Assembly: GCA_963966275.1 (NCBI GenBank)
Contig: CAWZYQ010000163.1
Span: forward strand, 1-8,245
Direction of reading: 5' to 3'
Length of the DNA: 8,245 nt
From: UBA10427 sp003500135
GTDB taxonomy: Bacteria; Bacteroidota; Bacteroidia; Cytophagales; Cyclobacteriaceae
Part shown: piece after piece, positions 1-5,897 of the stretch
How the letters are laid out: every line of letters begins with the position of its first letter
How positions within the stretch are numbered: the stretch's first letter is position 1
Program-made: the position numbers and the translations under genes
The notes under the pieces: generated by a model
What the model saw: the letters and a program-made list of their open reading frames with translations, nothing else
What the model was told of the DNA's origin: nothing
Databases searched by the model: none

Positions 1-370
1 CTTTAGACAATCCCCAAAGTGGCGACTGGAAGATGTTGAGGTAGGGTTTTTTATTGCCTTTTTGCATCAGCCCTTTGGTAAGCGCCATTAGGCGGATACC
101 TCCATCCGGATAAACTTCTGTAAGTGCACTGTACAGATGCTTGAGTAGGTAGCTTGCATCCTTTTGCAACCGCTCCATATCACTATCTTTTAGTTGCTGG
201 TAGTCAATATGATCATTTAGTGCACCAGCATGTACAATCCCTTTAAGATCGCCATGATGTAGGGCTACATGTTGCAGCATTTTATTTATGCTGCCTGCGT
301 TGTGGTAATCAACCAGGTATTCATTATCGTCGAGCTGCATGAATTCCTCGCCATAGGAAACCTGCAGCAG
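1..370 (-). CDS. PKS fragment 4: structural subdomain of ketoreductase, runs off the window
   Basis: Directly after the TAA at 371-373 the same frame reads LLQVSYGEEFMQLDDN, then GDLKGIVHAGALND, and ends QSPLWGLSK at base 1. The pattern of a Rossmann-like half domain with KGIVHA and a closing PLWGL is typical of the catalytically inactive structural subdomain of type I PKS ketoreductases. The catalytic half, with GGxGxxG and the Ser-Tyr-Lys residues, would follow beyond the window, possibly after an enoylreductase. There is no stop in these 123 codons. The first ATG is at 338-340, so a gene caller may start a separate partial gene there. It is not an independent gene. Confidence 0.85.
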   Translation of the reverse strand, partial: MLQVSYGEEFMQLDDNEYLVDYHNAGSINKMLQHVALHHGDLKGIVHAGALNDHIDYQQLKDSDMERLQKDASYLLKHLYSALTEVYPDGGIRLMALTKGLMQKGNKKPYLNIFQSPLWGLSK

Positions 371-373
371 TTA
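371..373 (-). other. Premature in-frame TAA in KR structural subdomain
   Basis: The frame reads FEQSGH-stop-LLQVSYGEEF. The residues on both sides fit one continuous KR structural subdomain, so a single codon seems to have become TAA. The original residue is not fixed by conservation. Glu (GAA) is plausible, and Gln, Lys or Tyr are possible. Confidence 0.82.
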
Positions 374-2140
374 ATGTCCGGATTGTTCAAATTGCCTGGT
401 AAGAGATTTACTCACACCTAAATGATCCCTGAAGATAAGCCAAGTGCCCACAGTATCATCCTCTTTTGGTAATTCGTATTTTTGCCACTCTAAATCAAAT
501 AGCCAATCCGGTGTATCTTCGGAGCCCAAAGCCTCATTATCAATGATCACTGCTTCCAACTCCTGCAATTCAGCAACAATATTTCCGTTTTCATCGTACA
601 TCGAAAGTTCTATCTTTTTGCGCGTCACTCCGGCAGTTTGTTCATCATCTGTTTTAAACACAGCTTTTACGATCAGGTCGTCAGCGGGATCAGGGCGGTA
701 GTACCATTTGAAGTCTTTGGTATGTGTCAGAAAAGTGGTGATTGCCCCTTGGCTTGCCTGTTCTTTATGAAAAGTGGCAAAAATCGCCTGGAAACAAGTG
801 TCGAGGACTGCGGGATGAATGAAATACGGATGTTCATTTTCTGCTACAATCGAGTTAGGCACCACATGGGCAATAGCCTGGCTTTCATTGAGCTTTACCC
901 AATCGATTCCCTGGAACATAGGCCCGTAACTCAGCCCTATCGCTTCAGTGATCTTATAAAATTCCTTTTTGGTGATAAGGTGGTCATTGCGCCCGCTACG
1001 GAGATTGTACAAATGGTCCGTTGGTGTAGTACCCCGACTTCCACATATCTCCAAGTCACCTTCCGAACATATTTGCCATGTGATTTCCCCTGCCGACTTA
1101 GTGAAATATTTAAATGAAGCTTCATGCGTACTCTTTCGTGTGATCTTCAACTGGCTGTCGATTGTTGACTGGTCATCAAGGTAAACAGGTTGCTTGAATT
1201 GAAGGGCCTTCAGTTCATGATAGCCTTTGCCAAAAGCCTCATTAAGGGCGGCATGGATCATTTCCAGGTAGTTCACACCCGGAATAACCGCCGTCTGATT
1301 GACCCGGTGATCTTTCATATAGGATAAATTTTCCAGAGACAGCTTGTTTTCCCAAAGAAAGGTATCGTCAATCCCCGCCAGTTCAATTCGCCAGCCCAAA
1401 ACCGGATTTTTAACCTTTCCGAAAGATTGATCCTTTGCAGCCGAATGGTCCCATAATTCGTAAGTATCGTGCTGCATTGGGTAGCCCGGAATATGACACA
1501 TCGGAATTTGATCGGCTCTATAGAAATATCGCCAATTGATGGAGAAGCCTTGTTCGTACAACATGCCAAGGTTGTTATAAAGTGTTTCCCTCTCCGGTTT
1601 ATCGCGCAATAAAGAAGCTATCGCCGCTAATTTCGTCTCTTTTGCATCCGCACATTCGTTTATGGCGTTTGACAAAACCGGATGAGGGCTCATTTCGATG
1701 AAGGCGGTGAAACCATCATCAATCAATTGACTAATGACATCAGTAAAGCGTACCATTCCGCGAAGATTATTTACCCAGTAGCTGGCATCCAGTGCTTCCC
1801 CCTCCATCTTATGATCAAAAACCGAGGAATAAAACGGTATTCGACTTCTTTCAGGGCTTACTAAAGCCACATCTTTGGCAAGAGGTCCCATCAGAGGGTC
1901 CATTTGGGGGCTGTGAGAAGCCACATCCACTTTTACCTGTCGGCAAAAGCGTTCCATGCCTTCAATTTCTTCCAATACTTTTATCAAGGCAGTCTCATCA
2001 CCCGCGATCACCGTCGACTTCGGACTGTTGCTCACCGCTACCGAGAGTTTCCCATCATATTTTTCAATAATTGCCTCTGCTTCAGCTACCTTTAATTCAG
2101 TCACAGCCATGGCCCCGCCACTACCGCTAACCGTGTGCAT
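371..2140 (-). CDS. PKS fragment 3: second half of acyltransferase, dehydratase, start of ketoreductase
   Basis: The first ATG in this frame is at 2140, but AT homology reaches back to the frameshift at 2217. The rest of the AT follows, with the substrate-specificity and His motif VDVASHSPQMD (His at 1913-1915) and a post-AT linker ending IPGYPMQHDTYEL. The dehydratase spans about 545-1408. Its catalytic His is at 1307-1309 in DHRVNQTAVIPG and its catalytic Asp at 800-802 in HPAVLDTCFQ, with YGPMFQG between them. The usual Gly of HxxxGxxxxP is Gln here (1295-1297). From about 508 the KR structural subdomain begins (WLFDLEWQ, then GTWLIF). The fragment stops at TAA 371-373 after QFEQSGH, mid-domain. 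AT motifs point weakly to methylmalonyl-CoA, but the Lys in GHSKG does not fit either rule. Confidence 0.88.
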   Translation of the reverse strand: MHTVSGSGGAMAVTELKVAEAEAIIEKYDGKLSVAVSNSPKSTVIAGDETALIKVLEEIEGMERFCRQVKVDVASHSPQMDPLMGPLAKDVALVSPERSRIPFYSSVFDHKMEGEALDASYWVNNLRGMVRFTDVISQLIDDGFTAFIEMSPHPVLSNAINECADAKETKLAAIASLLRDKPERETLYNNLGMLYEQGFSINWRYFYRADQIPMCHIPGYPMQHDTYELWDHSAAKDQSFGKVKNPVLGWRIELAGIDDTFLWENKLSLENLSYMKDHRVNQTAVIPGVNYLEMIHAALNEAFGKGYHELKALQFKQPVYLDDQSTIDSQLKITRKSTHEASFKYFTKSAGEITWQICSEGDLEICGSRGTTPTDHLYNLRSGRNDHLITKKEFYKITEAIGLSYGPMFQGIDWVKLNESQAIAHVVPNSIVAENEHPYFIHPAVLDTCFQAIFATFHKEQASQGAITTFLTHTKDFKWYYRPDPADDLIVKAVFKTDDEQTAGVTRKKIELSMYDENGNIVAELQELEAVIIDNEALGSEDTPDWLFDLEWQKYELPKEDDTVGTWLIFRDHLGVSKSLTRQFEQSGH

Positions 2141-2160
2141 CAATTTCGACCTGCTGCAAA

Positions 2161-3666
2161 TTACATTTGCGGCATCTTCGAGGGAGAGGGCGCCGGATAT
2201 ATAGGCAGAGGCAACTTACCCTTACTATGTCCAACCACTGCATCCGGAACGATCCCCCACGATTGCCAAAGCTTTGCCAGGGCCACTTTAATGGCAAATA
2301 AGGCGGGCTGGATCACGTTGATCTCTTTCATCCGGCTTTCGGATTCAGCCGCCTGAAGTTGCTCGAATAACGACCAGTCGATATGGGGTTCAAATGCTCT
2401 TTCGCAAGCTTCCAGTTCCTTTTTAAATACCGGCTCCTTTTGCATCAATTCACGACCCATTCCAATCCACTGGCTGCCCGGGCCCGGGAAAATAAAGGCT
2501 ACTTTGGTGTTGGGATTTATGCGAACGGCTTCCATTGGCGACTGCTCTTCCAGAATGAAATCGATCTTTTCAATAAGCTCTTGCTTGGATGTTGCATTCA
2601 GACTGACGCGATAATCCAGCGCCGGCTTTCGAATGGTAGTGGCCATATAGATATTTCTGAAGTGACCCAAATTACCATTTACCTCCTCTTGTAGAAATGT
2701 TTTATATTCCTTCAGATAATCCTGCAATGCACGTTCCGTTTTAGCTGATAAATTGAAGATATATTGATCTTTATCATATTCCGGCACGTTATGGTGGACC
2801 ATATTAGGCTGTCGATACTCCTGTAGCACCGTGTGTGCATTGGTGCCACCCCAGCCGAAAGAGTTTACACCGGCAGTGAGCAATTCATTATCCATCGCCG
2901 GCCATGCTTCGACATTTTGCTGTACCTGAACTTTCAGTTCTTCGAATGGGATTTCGGGATTCGGTTGGTTGAAGTTAAGGCTTTTGGGCAATGTTCGATG
3001 TTTCATGGCCAGCACTACTTTGATCAATCCGGCTATCCCTGCTGCGCCTTCTAGATGGCCAATATTGGTTTTTACCGAACCCAAGCGCAGTGCCTTATCT
3101 GACGACCGCCCCCGGGCAAAGAATGATCCGATCGCTTTGGTTTCGGCTGGATCACCCAATTTCGTTCCGGTACCGTGTGCTTCCACATAATGCAACTGAT
3201 CCGGCGAAATACCAGAACCTGCATAGGCATCTTCGAGCATTTCGCGCTGCCCATTAATACTTGCGGCTGGCAGATTGACATTATATCCGTTGTTGTTCAT
3301 CGACGTGCCACGGATAACTGAGAATATGTGATCACCATCTTTTTCTGCCTGATCAAGGGGTTTAAGCAAAACTACTCCGGCCCCTTCACCGCGAACAAAT
3401 CCATCTGCTTCAGCATCCCAGGCGCTGCACTGTCCTTTTTTTGATAAGCCACCGGATTTAGACAACAAAACATACTGATCGTGATCGAGAATATGGTTGA
3501 TCCCACCTACAACTCCAATGCTCGACTGACCTTCCCAAATGCTTTGGCAAGACAGGTGCAGCGCCACCAGTGATGAAAAGCACCCTGTATCTACAACCAA
3601 GCTTGGTCCCCGGAAACCAAAGGTATAGGACACCCGGTTGGCAATGATATTGGCCGATTGCCCCAC
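2161..3666 (-). CDS. PKS fragment 2: rest of ketosynthase and first half of acyltransferase
   Basis: The frame opens right after the TAA at 3799-3801; the first in-frame ATG is at 3666, but KS sequence runs from 3798 (AIEESN, then GVYIGNIWSDFE). The KS nucleophile Cys is at 3580-3582 in DTGCFSSL, where most KS domains have DTACSSSL. The two KS His residues are at 3175-3177 (EAHGTGT) and 3055-3057 (NIGHLEGAAG). The KS ends near 2818 with GWGGTNAH. After a linker the AT begins near 2505 (FIFPGPGSQW), and its nucleophile Ser is at 2224-2226 in GHSKG. Immediately after that Gly the reading becomes nonsense (KLPLPIYPAPS) until TAA at 2161-2163, because a base is missing. The true frame continues as EVASAYISGALSLEDAANV. 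Real coding content therefore ends at about 2218. Confidence 0.88.
   Translation of the reverse strand: MGQSANIIANRVSYTFGFRGPSLVVDTGCFSSLVALHLSCQSIWEGQSSIGVVGGINHILDHDQYVLLSKSGGLSKKGQCSAWDAEADGFVRGEGAGVVLLKPLDQAEKDGDHIFSVIRGTSMNNNGYNVNLPAASINGQREMLEDAYAGSGISPDQLHYVEAHGTGTKLGDPAETKAIGSFFARGRSSDKALRLGSVKTNIGHLEGAAGIAGLIKVVLAMKHRTLPKSLNFNQPNPEIPFEELKVQVQQNVEAWPAMDNELLTAGVNSFGWGGTNAHTVLQEYRQPNMVHHNVPEYDKDQYIFNLSAKTERALQDYLKEYKTFLQEEVNGNLGHFRNIYMATTIRKPALDYRVSLNATSKQELIEKIDFILEEQSPMEAVRINPNTKVAFIFPGPGSQWIGMGRELMQKEPVFKKELEACERAFEPHIDWSLFEQLQAAESESRMKEINVIQPALFAIKVALAKLWQSWGIVPDAVVGHSKGKLPLPIYPAPSPSKMPQM
2217..2218 (-). other. Single-base deletion after the AT active site GHSKG
   Basis: The minus strand reads GGT-AAGTTGCC. 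Inserting one G gives GGT-GAA-GTT-GCC, restoring GHSKGEVASAYISGAL and continuous AT homology. No homopolymer longer than two bases lies at the site, and there is no slippery heptamer, so neither slippage nor programmed shifting is suggested. Confidence 0.88.
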
Positions 3667-3798
3667 CGCACTATGTGAAGTAACGTGTGCATGACGATGC
3701 TTTCGCTCGTGTTCGAAATCGCTCCATATGTTTCCGATATATACACCGGCTTTTTCTCCGGCAATACGATCGAATAATAGATTGCTTTCTTCAATTGC

Positions 3799-3801
3799 TT
3801 A
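3799..3801 (-). other. Premature in-frame TAA in KS domain (expected Glu)
   Basis: Reading the minus strand gives L-E-L-V-W-stop-A-I-E-E. KS domains almost always have W-E-A here, so GAA changed to TAA by one base is the simplest explanation (plus-strand TTC to TTA). The reading frame is unchanged on both sides. Confidence 0.9.
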
Positions 3802-4107
3802 CCAAACCAATTCGAGCATAAGCTTTTGAGAAGGTGACATTTCTATGGCTTCTGCCGGTGAAATATTAAATAATATGGGATCAAAATCGTGGATATTTTT
3901 TAGAAATGAACCGTACTTCTGATAAGCTTTATTGGGTGTTGAAGGATCGGGATCATAAAATTTCTTCAGGTCCCAACGGTCTTCCGGCATTTCAGTTATG
4001 GTACTTTCGACATTAATTAATAACTTCCATAATTCTTTTAATTTATTGGCGTCAGGAAAGCGACAAGACATGCCTACAATGGCAATTGGAGTTTTATTAA
4101 GCATCAT
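3799..4107 (-). CDS. PKS fragment 1: N-terminal part of the ketosynthase domain
   Basis: About 102 residues from ATG at 4107 to the premature TAA at 3799-3801. The start shows the canonical KS opening IAIVGMSCRFPDA, then an RWDLKKFYDPDP stretch and a segment matching the usual FDPxxFNISPxEA. The normal MDPQQRLLLE is MSPSQKLMLE here, a modest divergence. The fragment ends in ELVW immediately before the stop, exactly where KS domains read W-E-A. The same frame resumes after the stop with AIEESN. It cannot fold as a KS alone, because it lacks the catalytic Cys and both His residues. The gene faces the PPTase gene across an AT-rich spacer that should hold its promoter. Confidence 0.88.
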   Translation of the reverse strand: MMLNKTPIAIVGMSCRFPDANKLKELWKLLINVESTITEMPEDRWDLKKFYDPDPSTPNKAYQKYGSFLKNIHDFDPILFNISPAEAIEMSPSQKLMLELVW

Positions 4108-4165
4108 CAATCTACATTAATGTTATATAATAACTTGATATTCTCGAAATCGCTGTTTATCAGAG

Positions 4166-4180
4166 ATTTATAATATAAAT
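4166..4180. repeat. 15-base palindrome ATTTATA-a-TATAAAT in the PKS leader
   Basis: Two perfect 7-base arms flank one central base. It sits about 60-75 bases upstream of the PKS start codon, next to the candidate -7 box, a position where a dimeric repressor could act. Only A and T are involved, so chance is a real alternative. Confidence 0.35.
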
Positions 4181-4186
4181 GATTAT

Positions 4187-4221
4187 CAAAATGTTAAATT
4201 ACACCATTATAATGATCCAAA
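4187..4221 (-). promoter_or_regulatory. Candidate Bacteroidota-type promoter for the PKS gene
   Basis: On the minus strand, TTTG (4221-4218) is followed after 21 bases by TAACATTTTG (4196-4187). The Bacteroidota consensus is TTTG, 19-21 bases, TAnnTTTG, so the -33 box and spacing fit while the -7 box carries extra bases. It would give a leader of roughly 70 bases before ATG 4107. In such AT-rich DNA a chance match is quite possible. Confidence 0.25.
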
Positions 4222-4321
4222 TATTTAAGGTAGATTGGTTGTTAATTGCCAAATAGGCTATTTATGGCGTTTTATTGGTTTTGTCAAAGTCGCTGAAGTT
4301 ATATGTGATTAAAAATGCATT

Positions 4322-4348
4322 ATGTATTAATGATATTATATAATACAT
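4322..4348. repeat. Inverted repeat ATGTATTA / TAATACAT upstream of the PPTase
   Basis: Perfect 8-base arms (4322-4329 and 4341-4348) are separated by 11 bases, so equivalent arm positions are 19 bases, slightly under two helical turns, apart. It lies about 170 bases before the PPTase start and about 215 bases before the PKS start. The layout suits an operator shared by the divergent genes, but the region is AT-rich and this is only a candidate. Confidence 0.3.
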
Positions 4349-4519
4349 TTAATTATTTTTTTGATAAACATAAATAGCCCAACACCAACAATATTACATC
4401 CTGGTAAAAGTAAAATATGCCAAAATGGTAATTTACTTCGGTACTAAACTATCTTTTTGAAATCCTTGCAATTATGGAGATATTGGGAAAATTATTTCGG
4501 AATAACTCTATAAATAATT

Positions 4520-5194
4520 ATGGAATATAATGTTATACATTACACGCGTGTCATAAGTGATAAGCACAATATTATTGGAATTATCGGAAGTGCAAGTGAC
4601 CTTCCTATCCAAATCGAATGGAATAAAATATTTCCTGAATATCTGATCCGTGAACCCAGGCAATATTTTCAAAGTTCAGACAGGGAAAGGTTTTTGTTAT
4701 CCCGTTGGTTATTAGGCAGATTGATAAAACTAATAGAAGGTGTGCCTGTATACTGGCAGGATTTCGCAAAAGACGAAAAAGGGCAGCCTCATCACAAGGG
4801 ATATAAAGGGTTATCCATCTCACATTCCGGTGATTATGCCTTTATCGTATTGTCTGAAAATTCAAAGGTAGGTTGTGATCTTCAACAGCACACACAGATC
4901 AATATCGAAGACTACAGGTCGGTTTTCAGTAGCATTGAATGGAAACTCATAACCACTGACCCCCTAGGCCAACAATTTTTCCGATACTGGACACTCAAAG
5001 AAGCCACAGCCAAAATGCTTGGCGAAGGCATGCAGATCGATTTTTCTCACATTCTTCCCAATCCGGATAAAGGAGTAGTAATGTTCGATCAGAAATGTTG
5101 TTATATTTCATATATGGAAACTACCGCCAAATACTCCCTATCAGTTGTTTCTTCGTCGCCAAATGAACATTTCCGCCTATTTAGCGGGCAGTAA
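4520..5194 (+). CDS. Sfp-type 4'-phosphopantetheinyl transferase
   Basis: Transfers the phosphopantetheine arm of coenzyme A to a Ser of carrier proteins, turning apo into holo form; cytosolic and Mg-dependent. At 224 residues it is a normal length for the Sfp class. The three class motifs are visible in order: GLSISHSGDYAF (SHS at 101-103), the Mg-binding VGCDLQ (Asp120), and RYWTLKEATAKMLG (Trp157, Lys160, Glu161, Lys165). The second acidic residue of the usual GIDIE motif is Gln122 here, so metal contacts may differ from Sfp itself. An SRWLLGRLI helix at 61-69 fits the CoA-binding N-terminal half. ATG at 4520 is the only good start. It is transcribed away from the PKS across a 412-base spacer, which makes that synthase's carrier domain its likely partner, though it could also serve other carrier proteins. 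The call is secure; the partner is inferred. Confidence 0.93.
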   Translation: MEYNVIHYTRVISDKHNIIGIIGSASDLPIQIEWNKIFPEYLIREPRQYFQSSDRERFLLSRWLLGRLIKLIEGVPVYWQDFAKDEKGQPHHKGYKGLSISHSGDYAFIVLSENSKVGCDLQQHTQINIEDYRSVFSSIEWKLITTDPLGQQFFRYWTLKEATAKMLGEGMQIDFSHILPNPDKGVVMFDQKCCYISYMETTAKYSLSVVSSSPNEHFRLFSGQ

Positions 5195-5267
5195 TACCTG
5201 GAAATTGATTATAATTAAAACTTTTTTTACAAAAATCGTTTATATCCATACATTGAAAGAATGTGAG

Positions 5268-5897
5268 ATGGAAAAAATTCATGTGATAGATGAGCAGACG
5301 CTCGAATCGGCTATGAGTTACGCGCAATACACCAAATTATTGGGCGACTTAGCAAAACAGGGGAAAACAACGGGTACTAACCAATCCAGCAATATGGTTA
5401 GTTATGGCAAACTAAATTTTCAACGGTTGAAGCGGGTTTACAAAACAGCGGAATTAACCGATGAACTAAAGGCTACGATAGCCAACATTAAAAATTCCAT
5501 GGTTTGGATTGCCTTAACTGAAGGATGGTGTGGCGATGCAGCACAAAACCTGCCCCCCATTGCCCTGATGTCTGAACTTACCGACAAAATTGATTTCAAG
5601 CTTTTGCTTCGCGATGAACACCCCGAAGTTATGGATGCCTACCTGACTAATGGCGGTCGCTCCATACCGAAGATGATTGTTTTTAGAAAAAGTGACCTGG
5701 AAGAGCTGGGCACATGGGGTCCCCGACCAACACCTTTTCAAAAAAGAGTGATGGACTACAAGGAAAACCCAAATATGCCCTACGAGGCTTTCACAGAAGA
5801 GCTGCACAAAAAATACAATCAGGACAAGACCCTGACACTACAAAAAGAATTTGTAACACTCATTCAAAAGTGGGACGACCAGGGTAACCAAATATGA
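5268..5897 (+). CDS. Thioredoxin-fold protein with WCGDA motif (Thioredoxin_9-like)
   Basis: A 209-residue protein with a thioredoxin-like core. The segment NSMVWIALTEGWCGDAAQNLPP carries the active-site position as WCGDA, so the resolving Cys of CxxC is Ala or absent and only one Cys remains there. A later GGRSIPKMIVF stretch supplies the cis-Pro loop (Ile-Pro) typical of thioredoxin folds. This WCGDA type is known in Bacteroidota and is usually listed as thioredoxin family protein; its substrate is not known to me. I chose ATG 5268 (MEKIHVIDEQ) over the in-frame ATG at 5145, because the longer version would overlap the PPTase gene by 50 bases and adds an unlikely N-terminus. There is no signal peptide, so it is probably cytosolic. 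Its last four bases (ATGA) overlap the next gene, suggesting coupled translation. Confidence 0.85.
   Translation: MEKIHVIDEQTLESAMSYAQYTKLLGDLAKQGKTTGTNQSSNMVSYGKLNFQRLKRVYKTAELTDELKATIANIKNSMVWIALTEGWCGDAAQNLPPIALMSELTDKIDFKLLLRDEHPEVMDAYLTNGGRSIPKMIVFRKSDLEELGTWGPRPTPFQKRVMDYKENPNMPYEAFTEELHKKYNQDKTLTLQKEFVTLIQKWDDQGNQI

Larger units (their letters stand above)
1..4107 (-). pseudogene. Type I modular polyketide synthase, KS-AT-DH-KR(part), frame broken three times, 3' end off the window
   Basis: Iterative or modular type I PKS that would extend an acyl chain by decarboxylative condensation and partly reduce it. Conceptual translation after repair gives about 1,369 residues in the order KS (about 5-430), AT (about 535-816), DH (about 901-1188) and the structural half of a KR (about 1201 to the edge). 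No methyltransferase lies between DH and KR; any ER, the catalytic KR half and the carrier protein must lie beyond base 1. The protein begins directly with the KS, with no loading or docking segment. I chose ATG at 4107, followed by a second ATG; a TTG lies just upstream. Three lesions interrupt the frame: TAA at 3799-3801, one missing base between 2217 and 2218, and TAA at 371-373. Alignable domain sequence continues across all three, so this is one gene. It could be a young pseudogene or an intact gene with consensus errors. The family call is very secure. Confidence 0.9.
4108..4519. other. AT-rich divergent intergenic region between PKS and PPTase genes
   Basis: This 412-base spacer holds no credible coding frame. 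It is markedly more AT-rich than the flanking genes and must contain the start signals for both divergent genes. It carries two perfect inverted repeats (4166-4180 and 4322-4348) and a weak Bacteroidota-style promoter candidate for the PKS (4187-4221). On the plus strand before the PPTase, T-rich stretches such as 4450-4459 resemble a -7 box but have no well-spaced -33 partner. I see no RNA gene or riboswitch. Confidence 0.7.

Noticed and set aside
638..1117. A 159-codon plus-strand open frame opposite the dehydratase, with other plus-strand frames between 444 and 3190
   Set aside because: They lie antisense to well-conserved PKS domains, have low-complexity or Ser/Cys-rich translations without recognisable motifs, and have no start context. 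They are shadow frames.
2200..2230. Programmed ribosomal frameshift in the AT
   Set aside because: There is no slippery heptamer and no obvious downstream structure, and a shift there would serve no clear purpose given the two in-frame stops as well.
371..3801. TAA recoded as a sense codon (Glu), since two TAA codons replace plausible Glu positions
   Set aside because: The other genes in the window use TAA as their normal stop (PPTase, SDR, dtd), and many GAA codons encode Glu. No such bacterial code is established.
4440..4519. A clear promoter or ribosome-binding site for the PPTase
   Set aside because: TATCTTTTTG at 4450-4459 resembles a -7 box, but the spacing is wrong and no -33 TTTG lies 19-21 bases upstream. 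There is no GGAGG-like site before ATG 4520, which is common in Bacteroidota.
5145..5267. Longer N-terminus for the thioredoxin-fold protein starting at ATG 5145
   Set aside because: It would overlap the PPTase gene by 50 bases and add 41 residues unlike the family. ATG 5268 gives the expected start.
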